The notes: generated by a model from the letters alone, not told the origin. Shown: positions 8,481 through 17,819, counted from the first letter of the stretch. The stretch is 64,000 bases of DNA from Nostoc sp. UHCC 0702 (GCA_017164015.1 CP071065.1:5656091-5720090); one strand, 5' to 3'. Program-made: numbers and translations.

Positions 8481-8766
8481 ACACTCACAGAGAAAATACT
8501 TCCTTTCTTAGCACAAGCAGATCAACAAAATCAGAAAGTAGTTGTACATTGTTCTGATGGAATTGGACGCACTGGACATGTATTAGTTGCATAGTTAGTT
8601 AGTGTTCGAGGATTATCAAACAAAGATGCAATAGCCGCTGTTAAAAGAACAGGCAGAAATCGTTATGAAGCTGCGCTAGCTGCCCTATTCAGAGGTAAAA
8701 ATCCATTAAAAGTTGTTAGATAACTCGAAGCACTTCTTAATAATTGTCGTTTAGTAGTGCGTCGGA
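8481..8766 (+). pseudogene. Broken dual-specificity/tyrosine phosphatase gene
   Basis: Reading from 8481 gives TEKILPFLAQADQQNQK, then VVVHCSDGIGRTGHVLVA. The latter contains the complete HCx5R active-site loop of cysteine phosphatases. A TAG then interrupts the frame at about 8592, after which the same frame continues (LVSVRGLSNKDAIAAVKRTG, NRYEAALAALFRGKNPLKVV). A second stop comes at about 8720, followed by LEALLNNCRL in frame. No start codon lies near; a TAA precedes at 8478, so the N-terminal half is missing. Family resemblance on both sides of the stops shows a decayed gene. Sequencing error at two separate stops plus a missing 5' half is unlikely. Confidence 0.75.
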
Positions 8767-9070
8767 AGTAGCATGGTAAAGGTGGCAGAGCTACCGAACA
8801 GGCTAAACTCTAAATAGAAGATTAGCGACGATAGTTGATAGACTTACCTAAACAATAATTTTTTCACAACTTTTTCACGTTCAAGTCTTGATTATAAAGC
8901 TTGAGATCCACCTTAACCAATAACTTCTGTACAAATTTATCAGTGTATGTAACTAGAATAACTGGTATAATTATACCTGATTTATCAGCTATTGACTCGA
9001 ATCCTTTCTCAATGAAACGGAAAAAGCTTTAGCCAAGTAACCTGATTTGTACAACAACAAAGGTAGATTA

Positions 9071-9730
9071 ATGAAAAGTTTATTGGTCGGATTGGTAGCT
9101 ATCTTGGCTTTTGCTCCTAATGCCTATGCGCTAAACATCGTACATGACGAAGCGGTTAACGGCGACTTGTCTAGCGAAAACTTGAACCCAACACAACTAA
9201 GCCTGTCAGTTGGCTCCAACCATATCATTGGCTCGACCACTGGCAACCCGAATCTAGACCGAGATTTCTTTTCCTTGACTGTTCCTTCTGGTTATCTACT
9301 CAACAAGATTATTCTGGCTAACTATATCGGACTAGATGACGACGGCCCCAATCAAGGATTTTTCGGCGTGCAAGCAGGTTCCAATATTGAAACTGCTACT
9401 GTTAATGCAAACACGCCTCCATTACTTGGTGCAGCCTTAATTGGTGCAGCTCCCGGAACACAAGTAGGCGAAAATGTCTTAGACGATTTGGGTGTAGCAA
9501 ATCCAATCCGGGGAGCTTTTTTTGTTGGCTTCCCTTCCGGCAACCTTAGCGAAGGCACTTACACCTTCTGGGTTCAAGAAACTAAGCGCGGCATACAGAA
9601 CTACGACCTTGATTTTGTAGTCACGGCAGTACCAGAACCGTCTAATATTCTGGGTATCGGCGCGGCAGTGAGCTTTGCTGCTGTATTGAAACGGAAGAAG
9701 AGTTTGCATTTAGCTAGGTTTGGCAAATAA
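9071..9730 (+). CDS. PEP-CTERM sorting-domain protein
   Basis: A secreted protein of about 219 residues. The N-terminus (MKSLLVGLVAILAFAPNAYA) is a clear Sec signal peptide. The C-terminus has VPEPSNILGIG, then a short hydrophobic stretch and the basic cluster KRKK, which is the PEP-CTERM exosortase sorting signal. The middle (about 25-185) is a low-complexity beta-rich ectodomain similar to pre-peptidase-type folds (DRDFFSLTVPSG). A TTG at 9047 is in frame, but the ATG at 9071, preceded by AAAGGT, starts directly at the signal peptide. Function unknown, probably an envelope or extracellular matrix protein. No exosortase gene is in the window. Confidence 0.85.
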   Translation: MKSLLVGLVAILAFAPNAYALNIVHDEAVNGDLSSENLNPTQLSLSVGSNHIIGSTTGNPNLDRDFFSLTVPSGYLLNKIILANYIGLDDDGPNQGFFGVQAGSNIETATVNANTPPLLGAALIGAAPGTQVGENVLDDLGVANPIRGAFFVGFPSGNLSEGTYTFWVQETKRGIQNYDLDFVVTAVPEPSNILGIGAAVSFAAVLKRKKSLHLARFGK

Positions 9731-10075
9731 TAAGCTAAAGCACATCTAAATTGCATAATCACTAGTTTACTCCTAGGTCGAAGCAAGCTACCCGTAGCCT
9801 CTGGGTTAGGAGATGACCGATGACAGTCATCAGTCATCAGTCAACAAAGATTTTCAGCTTTTGTTTCTAAACCAACGCAGCTGTTTTCATAAAATCTGCT
9901 TTAGGAACGTCTAGTAACTCTAAAATAGTTGGAGCGATCGCCAGCAGAGATACTTTTTCTTGATGAACTGAGTGAAAAATCTCAAATAGTCACCACGACT
10001 GAGGGGAACAGAATCATTTGTGTGTTCTTGGACTTGTTTTTGGACAAATCGGAAGTATGCCCCATGCCCCATACC
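9731..10075. other. Intergenic region, no gene
   Basis: Holds a short CAGTCAT STRR (about 9824-9843) and a GCCCCATGCCCCATACCC block (about 10058-10075). A 77-codon ORF starting at 9929 runs into the antisense of the kinase gene and has no family features, so it was not called. Confidence 0.6.
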
Positions 10076-12640
10076 CTATTCTTTTGTCAAACCAACGATC
10101 GCTTTAACCAACAGTTCCGGATCTACTGGTTTGGATATGTGCAATTGAAATCCTGCTGCTAGTGCTTGCTGCTGATTAATTTCTCCAGCATAAGCTGTCA
10201 AGGCGATCGCTGGCACATTTCCTCCTTGTTGTGGCGATCGCTTTCTCACTTGACGCATCAGCATATAACCGTCTATTTCTGGCATCCCGATATCACTGAT
10301 CAAAACATCTGGTATTGACAGAGATAGTGCTTGCAGTGCTTCCTTTGCTGAAGCTACAGCAGTTACTTTCACTCCATACTCTTGCAAAATAAACGATACT
10401 AAGTCCCGGATATCCGGTTCATCGTCCACTACTAGAATTTCCATATTTGAAAGTATCCGAGGATGAGGGTTAAAAGGTTGAGGCTGATCATCTTCAAGGT
10501 CTACTTGTTCGTTTCTCAACAAAAATGGTAGTCTCACAGTGAAAGTTGCACCCATCCCTTCTCCAGGACTTTCTGCCCAAACTGTTCCCCCATGTAGTTC
10601 CACAACCTGACGCACAATTGCTAGTCCTAAACCTAGCCCGCCAAATTTGCGGGTTGTTGTACCATCAGCTTGACGAAAGTAATCGAACACGTAAGGCAGA
10701 AAATCCGGGGTAATTCCCTTACCTGTATCGCTGACTGTGATTTGAGCTTGGTAATCAACTTCTGCGACTCGAATTTCTACATGTCCTCCTTTTGGTGTAA
10801 ACTTGACTGCATTAGATAATAAGTTCCAAACCACTTGCTGAAGGCGATTTGGATCACCCATAACTTGCCCTAAGCTTGGATCAATTATGGTTTGAATTTG
10901 AATTGACTTGGCTTCTGCTGCTAGTCGTACCGTATCTATGGCACCTTCTACCACCATCAGCAAGCTGACGGGACAGACATTTAAACTCAATTTTCCTTGG
11001 AGAATCCGAGAGACATCTAATAAATCTTCAATTAATTGAGTTTGTAATTTGGCGTTGCGTTCGATGGTTTCTAGGGCGCGGTTAGTAGTTTCTACATCAA
11101 ATTTGCGTGAACGTAGTAATTTTGACCAACCCATAATGGGGTTGAGTGGGGTTCGCAGTTCATGGGAGAGAACTGCGAGAAACTGATCTTTAATGCGGTT
11201 AGCAACCTCTGCTTCTTTACGGGCTGCGCGTTCTCGTTGCAGCAAGCGATCGCGTTCTTGTTCAGCGTGTTTGCGTTCGGTAATATCTAGTACAAAGGCG
11301 ACTCCATCATTTAGCGAGTCATTCAGCAACGCTACCCCCAAAACAACCGGTACTCGCTTGCCGTTGCGATGGATGTATTCTTTCTCATAAATATGGGAAA
11401 CACTGGTGGCTTTTACTTCTGTGAGGGCGCGATCGTCCAAATGCTTATACTCGATGGGAGTAAGTTGCCTCCAATTTATTTTACCATTAGCAGTAAATTC
11501 ATCACGAGTGTAGCCTGCTAGTTGTAAATATGCGTCATTGGCATCGGTAATAAAACCATCCATATTCCAAAAAGCCACTCCCACCAAATTGGACTCGAAC
11601 AAGCGGCGAAATCTGGCTTCGCTTTCGCGCAATGAATGTTCTACCCGTTTGTGTTCTGTAATATCACGAGAAACAGTAATCACACCCTCAATTTGATCAA
11701 AATTTCGTAATGGGGTAAGAATGTATTCATAGTAATGTCTGCCATCTGCCAAAACATATTCACACTCATCCTTAATCGGTTCCCCAGTTGCGATCACAAA
11801 TTGGCGTTGATTCTCTACCCTATCTATAAAGTCTGTGGGTAAATCCAATTCCCGCACATTTTTACCGATAATATCCTCAACTTTGCAGCCTAGCACAGCA
11901 GCGCCACCATGACTAACATATTGATAGCAACCTGTACGATTAATAATAAAAATGTTATCAACAGATGCGGCGAGGATAGCATTTAAAATATTTGCTTGTT
12001 CTTGAACCTTAGTTGTCAATTTACGAGTACTTTCTTTTGCCTGCTTGCGGTCTGTAATATCCATACAAACCCCAATCATCCGCACCGCCTGCCCAATATC
12101 ATCATAAAAAAATTGTCCCTTCGCGAAAATCCAATACACACTTTGGTCTGGCCAAACAATACGAAATTCATCACTATAGTCAGTCTTTTCTTCCAAAGCA
12201 TGGGTGAGAACTTGTATTACAGATTGCCTGTCTTCTGGGTGAATGTAACTGAGGAAAGCTTCATAATTACCGGGAAAACTGCCTGGTACTAAACCATAAA
12301 GCAGTTCATGATTTTCCGACCAAATCACTTTATTGGTGACAATATTCCAGTCCCACAAACCCATGTAGGCAGCATTTAGTGCTAGCCTCAGTTGTTCTGA
12401 ACTTTCTTGTAAGGCTACCTTGACCTGTTGTCGTTCTATGTCACATCCAGCAACTTGACTATGAAGATTTTCGTCTGTGGATGCTAGTTTTGCTTTTAGT
12501 TCTGTTATTTGTTTTTCTAGGGCTGCTTGCCTGAGCTGATATTGCATTTCTGATCGCTCCAACTCTGCAACACGTTGTCGTAGAGCTGCTAATTCATCAG
12601 TTAGTTCACAGTTAGTTTTATCAACGTCTGGCATCTGCAA
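10076..12640 (-). CDS. Hybrid sensor histidine kinase with three PAS domains and a receiver
   Basis: An 854-residue cytoplasmic phosphorelay sensor. The order is: N-terminal coiled coil (about 10-75), three PAS/PAC units (about 80-195, 210-335, 340-455), HisKA with SHELRTPLNPIMGW (phospho-His near 492), HATPase_c with N box NLLSNAVKFTP, G1 DTGKGI and G2 GLGLGLAIVRQ, then a C-terminal receiver (about 735-850). The receiver has the phosphoacceptor Asp in LISDIGMPEIDG and the conserved Lys in SKPVD. There is no transmembrane segment, so the signal is intracellular, perhaps via a PAS-bound ligand. No separate response regulator gene is adjacent. The signal is unknown. Confidence 0.92.
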   Translation of the reverse strand: MQMPDVDKTNCELTDELAALRQRVAELERSEMQYQLRQAALEKQITELKAKLASTDENLHSQVAGCDIERQQVKVALQESSEQLRLALNAAYMGLWDWNIVTNKVIWSENHELLYGLVPGSFPGNYEAFLSYIHPEDRQSVIQVLTHALEEKTDYSDEFRIVWPDQSVYWIFAKGQFFYDDIGQAVRMIGVCMDITDRKQAKESTRKLTTKVQEQANILNAILAASVDNIFIINRTGCYQYVSHGGAAVLGCKVEDIIGKNVRELDLPTDFIDRVENQRQFVIATGEPIKDECEYVLADGRHYYEYILTPLRNFDQIEGVITVSRDITEHKRVEHSLRESEARFRRLFESNLVGVAFWNMDGFITDANDAYLQLAGYTRDEFTANGKINWRQLTPIEYKHLDDRALTEVKATSVSHIYEKEYIHRNGKRVPVVLGVALLNDSLNDGVAFVLDITERKHAEQERDRLLQRERAARKEAEVANRIKDQFLAVLSHELRTPLNPIMGWSKLLRSRKFDVETTNRALETIERNAKLQTQLIEDLLDVSRILQGKLSLNVCPVSLLMVVEGAIDTVRLAAEAKSIQIQTIIDPSLGQVMGDPNRLQQVVWNLLSNAVKFTPKGGHVEIRVAEVDYQAQITVSDTGKGITPDFLPYVFDYFRQADGTTTRKFGGLGLGLAIVRQVVELHGGTVWAESPGEGMGATFTVRLPFLLRNEQVDLEDDQPQPFNPHPRILSNMEILVVDDEPDIRDLVSFILQEYGVKVTAVASAKEALQALSLSIPDVLISDIGMPEIDGYMLMRQVRKRSPQQGGNVPAIALTAYAGEINQQQALAAGFQLHISKPVDPELLVKAIVGLTKE

Positions 12641-12822
12641 TACAACTCATAATAAACAATACCATCTTTTGTGGTATGCATCCAATATATCTGATTGAGT
12701 ATGAATTTTTTATTTCAAAAATTCAATCTCTCGCAAGGTACAAAAAAGTTTCACCCCAAAGGCATATCTTTACGAGTTGTAATGACTTAGTTACACTTTG
12801 GCGATCGCAGAAGAATCTACTT

Positions 12823-12979
12823 ATATCAAGTTCGGCTAATTACTTACGATATAGTCGGTTTGCTTGGTAATAGCTAATAGGTAATGGGTAATGGGTAATA
12901 GGTAATACTCAAAACCAATTACCAATTCCCAATTACCGACCTCCACAGATATCATAAGTGTTTAAACAAACATGATATT
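12823..12979 (+). repeat. Family A MITE-like element with STRR core
   Basis: A complete copy of 157 bp. Left end ATATCAAGTTCGGCTAATTA; then GATATAGTCGGTTTGCTTGG; a GGTAATGGGTAATAGG and CCAATTACCAATTCCC core; and right end ACAGATATCATAAGTG...ACATGATATTA. Its right half matches the inverted copy at 291-370 and its left half matches 1999-2080. The remaining 12641-13031 spacer shows no gene. Confidence 0.8.
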
Positions 12980-13031
12980 ATCTGTATATCTTAAAAGACT
13001 GCGATCGCTCTTGAGTGAAGTTACATTTTTT

Positions 13032-13313
13032 TTAATCCTTTTCAGCTTTTGACCTTTTCCTCGCAAACAAACTAGTCATACTCAATCCAGTAACCAACAA
13101 CCCTAATAGTCCCAGTCCGTTTAAAATCGGGTAGATTCCCTGTAAACCGAAGATTTCACCGCGATGAATCTCAAGCAATAGACTACGCGAAACTCCAAGG
13201 TTAGCTGACCATTCACCTACTAGCGTAACTGCAATGCCAGTTAATAATGTTACGAAAAGCGGTAAAGCCAGAATAATCGCCAGAGTCCGGTGATACTTGC
13301 GAAATGAACGCAT
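13032..13313 (-). CDS. Small two-helix membrane protein, PepSY-TM-like
   Basis: A 93-residue protein. The N-terminal MRSFRKYHRTLAIILALPLF followed by a hydrophobic helix, a short extracytoplasmic loop (LLEIHRGEIFG) and a second helix (LLGLLVTGLSM) ending in a basic tail resembles the terminal pair of helices of PepSY-associated membrane proteins. It could take part in redox or metal handling at the membrane; this is only by analogy. It lies 38 bp downstream of the lipoprotein gene on the same strand, so the two are likely cotranscribed. Confidence 0.65.
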   Translation of the reverse strand: MRSFRKYHRTLAIILALPLFVTLLTGIAVTLVGEWSANLGVSRSLLLEIHRGEIFGLQGIYPILNGLGLLGLLVTGLSMTSLFARKRSKAEKD

Positions 13314-13351
13314 TATCCAAAATCTCCAGTGGTAATGATGTTACTTATTTT

Positions 13352-13765
13352 TTACCCTTTAGAAACAGTGGCGATATTTGTGTCAAGTGTTTGTAATCCC
13401 TTAAGAGCCTTCGCTTTATCTTTTGCTTTCAGCGCACCCTTCACTTCAGTTGCAGCATCTTCAATTACATTATAGGTTTTTGAAGATTTAGTTTTGACAC
13501 CATCTTCAACCTTAGACCAAGCGTTTTCAAACTTATCAAATTCCTGTTGAGCTTTGTCAAAGTTTCCGGCTGACACAGCAGTTTTTGTGTTTGAAACTAT
13601 ACTTTTCAAAGCAGTAAAACCTCCCTGCGTAGCACCAGGAGTTCCAGATACTTTGGTTACTCCAGACGTTTCAGTAGTAGTAGTAGCTTGTTCACCGCTG
13701 TTGCACCCTACCAATGTCAGTAAGCCAATTGCACTTATGGAGATGATGTAGATTAAGCGTTTCAT
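13352..13765 (-). CDS. Small helical lipoprotein
   Basis: A 137-residue exported lipoprotein. MKRLIYIISISAIGLLTLVGC has a typical basic start, hydrophobic core and lipobox (LVGC, Cys about 21). After a Thr/Ser-rich linker, residues 50-135 form amphipathic helices (FTALKSIVSNTKTAVSAG, GALKAKDKAKALKGL) with a four-helix-bundle look, similar to DUF4363/imelysin-like lipoproteins. Function unknown. It probably forms an operon with the membrane protein immediately downstream. A likely Shine-Dalgarno-poor leader precedes it. Confidence 0.7.
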   Translation of the reverse strand: MKRLIYIISISAIGLLTLVGCNSGEQATTTTETSGVTKVSGTPGATQGGFTALKSIVSNTKTAVSAGNFDKAQQEFDKFENAWSKVEDGVKTKSSKTYNVIEDAATEVKGALKAKDKAKALKGLQTLDTNIATVSKG

Positions 13766-14077
13766 AATATCTCTGTGGTAAATAATCTAGTTTAAAACAC
13801 TTTAGTAATCAATAATGCGACAAAATATAGGCGTTGCTGAATTTGGATATGAAATTTTTAATAAAAATTATTGAATTACTAGTAAAAAAGTATATTTAAA
13901 AAAGTATATTTTTGTAATGTAATATTGCCAGTATAAAACAAAGGCGATCGCCTTTCACTAAACCCCGACAATAGGAGTCAACTATACTGCATTGAAGGGC
14001 TAGAAGCTGCCGCTGATGGACTTCAGGTGTTGTAAGCCAACAGTAAAGCCGGGGTTCTGTGTCTTTCGTGAAAATCG
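13766..14077. other. Intergenic region, no gene
   Basis: AT-rich. Carries another copy of the GGCGTTGCTGAATT motif (about 13829-13842) also seen at 270-283, and two HIP1 sites. A 107-codon ORF antisense here overlaps the rhomboid-like gene and has no family features. Confidence 0.5.
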
Positions 14078-14773
14078 TCATTTCTTCAGCCGCATAAAAG
14101 CTGCACCAATAAATAAGCCTACGATTTGCATCCAATAAGCAAGACTGAATGAATTTACACCAGAAGGGGGAATATTTAAACTGCCGATGCCGTAAAATAA
14201 CTGTTGTGCAAACCACCAAAATACATAGAAAAAAACTGGCAGTTCAATAGGGATATAGACAACTATTAGCGGCAAAATACTGTCAATTTTAGCCTGGGGG
14301 AACTTCATGACGTATGCACCTAAAATAGCTGCGATCGCACCATTTGCTCCAATCAATGGTACTGTTAAATTCGGTTCAGCAATAATTTGTGTTATACCTG
14401 TCAAAATACCAGCAGCTAGGTAAAAACCTAGATAAAGTCTAGCACCTAGAACATTTTCTACAGTTTTGCCAAAAACCCACAGAAATAGTAGATTTCCTAA
14501 GATTTGGCTAAAACTGCCATGAATAAACATCCCAAAAAGCAACGACAATGAGCGCCAAAAAACAACTATCCAAGCTGCGGGATTGAAGAATGCATTTGTA
14601 ATTGCCCCATTAATCTGAGCAGGAATTAGACCCCAACTATTAACAAAATACCCTAATTCACCACTTACTTCTAGTTTGAGTTCCCAGAAAAATATAGCAA
14701 CATTAATACCAATCAACCAATAATTAATAATTGGTTGACTACGAGTGCGAACGTTATCACTAATAGGAATCAT
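14078..14773 (-). CDS. Rhomboid-fold membrane protein without catalytic residues
   Basis: A 231-residue polytopic protein with six or so helices and the rhomboid layout: an N-terminal helix, a long L1 loop, FIHGSFSQILGNLLFLWVFG (helix 2), GANGAIAAILGAY (helix 4) and a C-terminal GxxxGAAF helix. In active rhomboid proteases the helix 4 motif is GxSG; here Ser is Asn144. The catalytic His of helix 6 is Gln216 (YWMQIVGLFIGA), and the oxyanion-region His of helix 2 is Gln90. His85 and Asn94 remain. It should be proteolytically dead, like iRhom/derlin-type pseudoproteases, perhaps binding membrane clients. The ATG at 14773 directly abuts a STRR. Confidence 0.82.
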   Translation of the reverse strand: MIPISDNVRTRSQPIINYWLIGINVAIFFWELKLEVSGELGYFVNSWGLIPAQINGAITNAFFNPAAWIVVFWRSLSLLFGMFIHGSFSQILGNLLFLWVFGKTVENVLGARLYLGFYLAAGILTGITQIIAEPNLTVPLIGANGAIAAILGAYVMKFPQAKIDSILPLIVVYIPIELPVFFYVFWWFAQQLFYGIGSLNIPPSGVNSFSLAYWMQIVGLFIGAAFMRLKK

Positions 14774-15056
14774 TAGTTAGTTGTCAGTTGTTAGTTGTCA
14801 GTTGTTAGTTGTCAGTTGTTAGTTGTCAGTTGTCAGTTGTTAGTTGTTAGTTAAGCTGTTCCACATTTAACTTGCATATATTGGGCGGGCGAGACGCCCA
14901 CCCCACAAGAAATGTACAATTTCAGATTATGCAAACTAGATGTGGTTTAGCTTATCAGTTGTTAGTTGTCAGTTGTTAGTTGTTATTCTCCCCATCTCCC
15001 CCATCCCCCCATCTCCCCCATCTCCCCCATCCCCCCATCCCCATCTCCCCACAAAC
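14774..15056. repeat. STRR cluster: TTAGTTGTCAGTTG and CCATCTCCC types
   Basis: TTAGTTG/TCAGTTG heptamers at about 14774-14850 and 14955-14984, a GGGCGGGCGAGACGCCCACC inverted motif at about 14883-14902 (related to 36068-36085), and CCCCCATCTCC blocks at about 14988-15048. This separates the divergent rhomboid-like and kinase genes and leaves little ordinary promoter sequence. Confidence 0.85.
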
Positions 15057-15106
15057 CTGTGGCAAGATTGGAAACAGATTACAACACACCCTAATGGGCA
15101 AATGAG

Positions 15107-17245
15107 ATGCTAGGAAACACACTTGTTGGAAGATACCAAATTATTAGCCATTTGGGAGGTGGGGGATTTGGTGAAACTTTTGTCGCAAGTGATACTCACT
15201 TGCCGGGATCACCTCAATGTGTTGTCAAGAAACTCAAGCCTCAAGCAAGTGACCCAGTAACTTTAGAAACAGCTAGGCGTTTATTTGATACAGAAGCTCA
15301 AGTTCTATATAAATTGGGTATTCACGATCGCATCCCGCAACTTTTAGCTTACTTTGAGGAAAACGCCGAATTTTATCTTGTACAGGAATTCATCGAAGGT
15401 CACGATTTAAGTACAGAATTGGTATCAGGAAAAACCTTGAGTCAAATCGAGGTGATTTTGCTATTACAAGAAATCTTAGAAATTTTAGAATTTGTCCATG
15501 AACAAAAGGTAATTCACCGCGATATTAATCCGCGAAATATACTCAGACGCCAGCAAGATGGGAAATTGATTTTAATTGACTTTGGGGCAGTTAAACAAAT
15601 TACTACCCAAGTGATTACACCTGAAGGACAAACTAAATCTACTGTTGCCATTGGCACCCCTGGATATATTCCTGGCGAACAAGCTCATGGTACACCTAAA
15701 TTTAGCAGCGATATCTATGCTGTGGGGATAATTGCAATTCAAGCTTTGACTGGAATATACCCCGACCAACTAGAAAAAGATGCCGAAACTAATGAAATTA
15801 ACTGGCAAAATCAAACCACAGTATCACCAGAATTTACACAATTTCTAGATAAAATGGTGTGTTATGATTTTCGACAACGTTATTCTTCCGCAACTGCTGC
15901 ATTACAAGCACTGAAAGAGTTAACCCAGCCAGCATCCGGTACTATAGCTTTAAGTCCTGCTTTGCAGCCAAAAAATCTCCAAGGCGGTAAACATAAAAAA
16001 GGACTGTTGCTGAAGTTATTATTAGCGATATTTTTAATTGGAACAACTGGAGTAGCATCTATATTTGTTGTTCAACATATTAATGCCAATAATGCAACAG
16101 AATTGCATAAACAAGCCAATACACTTTTTGAACTGCAACGCTATCAAGACGCGCTAGTAGCTTATCAAGAAGCAGTTAATATTAGACCAGATTATGCTCA
16201 AGGATGGAATGGTCAAGGTAAAGCCTTATCTGCATTAAAAAGATATAAAGAAGCACTAGCAGCATATGACAAAGCAATTCAAATTCAGCCAGATTATCTA
16301 GAAGCTTGGAATGGGAGAGGTTTTGCTCTGCAAAACTTACAGCGATATCCAGAAGCGATCGCCTCTTTTGACAAAGCCTTACAACTAGATGACGATTACC
16401 CAGAAATCTGGTATGCCAAAGCAGAAATTTTTACTAGTTTAAAGCAGTATGATGATGCAATGAAATCTTATGATAAAGCCATAGAATTTAAACCAGATTA
16501 TTATCAAGCTTGGTATGAAAAAGGTTTAGCCCTGCAAAATTTAAAACAATATGAATCAGCGATCGCAGCATATGATAAAGCTATAGAAATCAAACCAGAC
16601 TATGAACAAGCATGGTATAATCGTGGTAATGCCTTAGTAAATTTAAATCGCTATTTAGATGCTTTTACAGCATATGATAAAGCAGTACAATACAAAGTAG
16701 ATTATTACCAAGGTTGGATGTCTAGAGGAAATGTCCTCAGCATCTTGCGACGTTATCCAGAAGCAATTGAATCATTTAATCAAGTAATTAAATATAATCC
16801 CAACAACTATCAAGCTTGGTATAATCGGGGTTGGGCGCTGCATCAAAACCAAAATTATCAAGAAGCAGTGCAATCTTATACTAAAGCAGGAACCATTCAG
16901 CCAAAAAATTATCAAGTTTGGTATAGTATGGGAAATTCCCAATACAATTTACAGAAATATGAAGCAGCGATCGCAGCATATAATAAAGCAATTCGTTATC
17001 AACCAAACTCTTACGAAACTTGGTATAGTAGAGGCAATGCGCTATTAAATTTAAAACGGTATAAAGACGCGATCGCTTCTTATGACCAAGCAATTAAATA
17101 TAACCCGAATTACCAACAAGCAATCAACGCCCGCAATCAAGCCCAAATTCAACTACAAAGCGAACAAACCAAGCCGATAATCGTACCAATATTACCAAAA
17201 CCTAATACTACTATTAATCCAACACCAGCAAATCCAGAACGCTGA
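15107..17245 (+). CDS. Ser/Thr protein kinase with ten C-terminal TPRs
   Basis: A 712-residue protein: Hanks-type kinase domain (about 8-270), a transmembrane helix (about 302-322, LLLKLLLAIFLIGTTGVASI) and ten TPRs (about 335-680, each with WYxxG...YxxAIxxYxKAI). Motifs seen are the Gly-rich loop GGGGFGETF, the VAIK-type Lys in CVVKKLKP, and DFGAVKQI. The catalytic loop reads HRDINPRN, so the Lys two residues after the catalytic Asp is Asn, which may lower activity. A Pro-rich tail follows. The TPR array lies outside the cytoplasm if the topology is the usual one. A second kinase gene converges from the right. Confidence 0.9.
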   Translation: MLGNTLVGRYQIISHLGGGGFGETFVASDTHLPGSPQCVVKKLKPQASDPVTLETARRLFDTEAQVLYKLGIHDRIPQLLAYFEENAEFYLVQEFIEGHDLSTELVSGKTLSQIEVILLLQEILEILEFVHEQKVIHRDINPRNILRRQQDGKLILIDFGAVKQITTQVITPEGQTKSTVAIGTPGYIPGEQAHGTPKFSSDIYAVGIIAIQALTGIYPDQLEKDAETNEINWQNQTTVSPEFTQFLDKMVCYDFRQRYSSATAALQALKELTQPASGTIALSPALQPKNLQGGKHKKGLLLKLLLAIFLIGTTGVASIFVVQHINANNATELHKQANTLFELQRYQDALVAYQEAVNIRPDYAQGWNGQGKALSALKRYKEALAAYDKAIQIQPDYLEAWNGRGFALQNLQRYPEAIASFDKALQLDDDYPEIWYAKAEIFTSLKQYDDAMKSYDKAIEFKPDYYQAWYEKGLALQNLKQYESAIAAYDKAIEIKPDYEQAWYNRGNALVNLNRYLDAFTAYDKAVQYKVDYYQGWMSRGNVLSILRRYPEAIESFNQVIKYNPNNYQAWYNRGWALHQNQNYQEAVQSYTKAGTIQPKNYQVWYSMGNSQYNLQKYEAAIAAYNKAIRYQPNSYETWYSRGNALLNLKRYKDAIASYDQAIKYNPNYQQAINARNQAQIQLQSEQTKPIIVPILPKPNTTINPTPANPER

Positions 17246-17778
17246 GAGGATGTTTAAAAAGTCGTTTTGAATACTCAAATTTTGGCTTTAGGGGAGTAGG
17301 GTAAAACGAAAAATCTGATGGAAAACCTAGCTATAGCGGTTCTCAGTTGTGTGAAGTACATTTTTTGACCTCACCCCCAACCCCTCTCCTTACCAAGGAG
17401 AGGGGAGTGTTTGCGCGCTTCAAATACGGGGTGAAGTTGCGACTGTATTGCAACGAAGTGAGAACCGCTATAGTAGGGTGCGTTATGGACGTTAGTTCTA
17501 ATGCACCGAAAAACAGTGATGGTGCGTTGCACTACGCAACAACGCTATATATTCACTAAGATGATGTTTGAAAAGTATCATTGCTAACATCAAAATCTTA
17601 AAAACCTAACCCCCCAAGCCCCCCTGACCCTAATCCCCATGAAATTCGGGTTAAACCCGAATTTCATGGGGGCCCCGAGTTCCCTACGAGGGAATGGGGG
17701 TTTCAAAGCCTCTCTCCGTTTCGGGGAGAGGTTTGGAGAGGGGTTCTTAGTATATTTTTCGACTTTTCAAACAACCTC
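17246..17778. repeat. Long inverted-repeat-bounded element between the two kinases
   Basis: GAGGATGTTTAAAAAGTCG at 17246-17264 starts one base after the kinase stop codon and faces CGACTTTTCAAACAACCTC at 17760-17778. The two differ by only two mismatches. A third related end (GATGATGTTTGAAAAGT) lies at about 17560. Inside are a nested 143-bp element, a GAAATTCGGG/CCCGAATTTC hairpin (about 17640-17670) and C/G-rich stretches. No transposase remains. It looks like a composite of non-autonomous elements. Confidence 0.6.
17331..17473. repeat. 143-bp MITE-like element with perfect 15-bp inverted ends
   Basis: CTATAGCGGTTCTCA at 17331-17345 is exactly inverted at 17459-17473. The core includes ACCCCTCTCCTTACC and GGAGAGGGG, which form a hairpin. 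No coding potential is credible, although an antisense 70-codon ORF crosses it. Confidence 0.8.
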
Positions 17779-17819
17779 TAAGATATTCAAGCATTTTAGC
17801 TTTAACTAAGTAAAGTAGC

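Noticed and set aside
13896..14219. 107-codon minus-strand ORF overlapping the rhomboid-like gene
   Set aside because: Different frame of the same strand as a well-supported membrane protein; Cys/Arg/Leu-rich frame-shadow composition.
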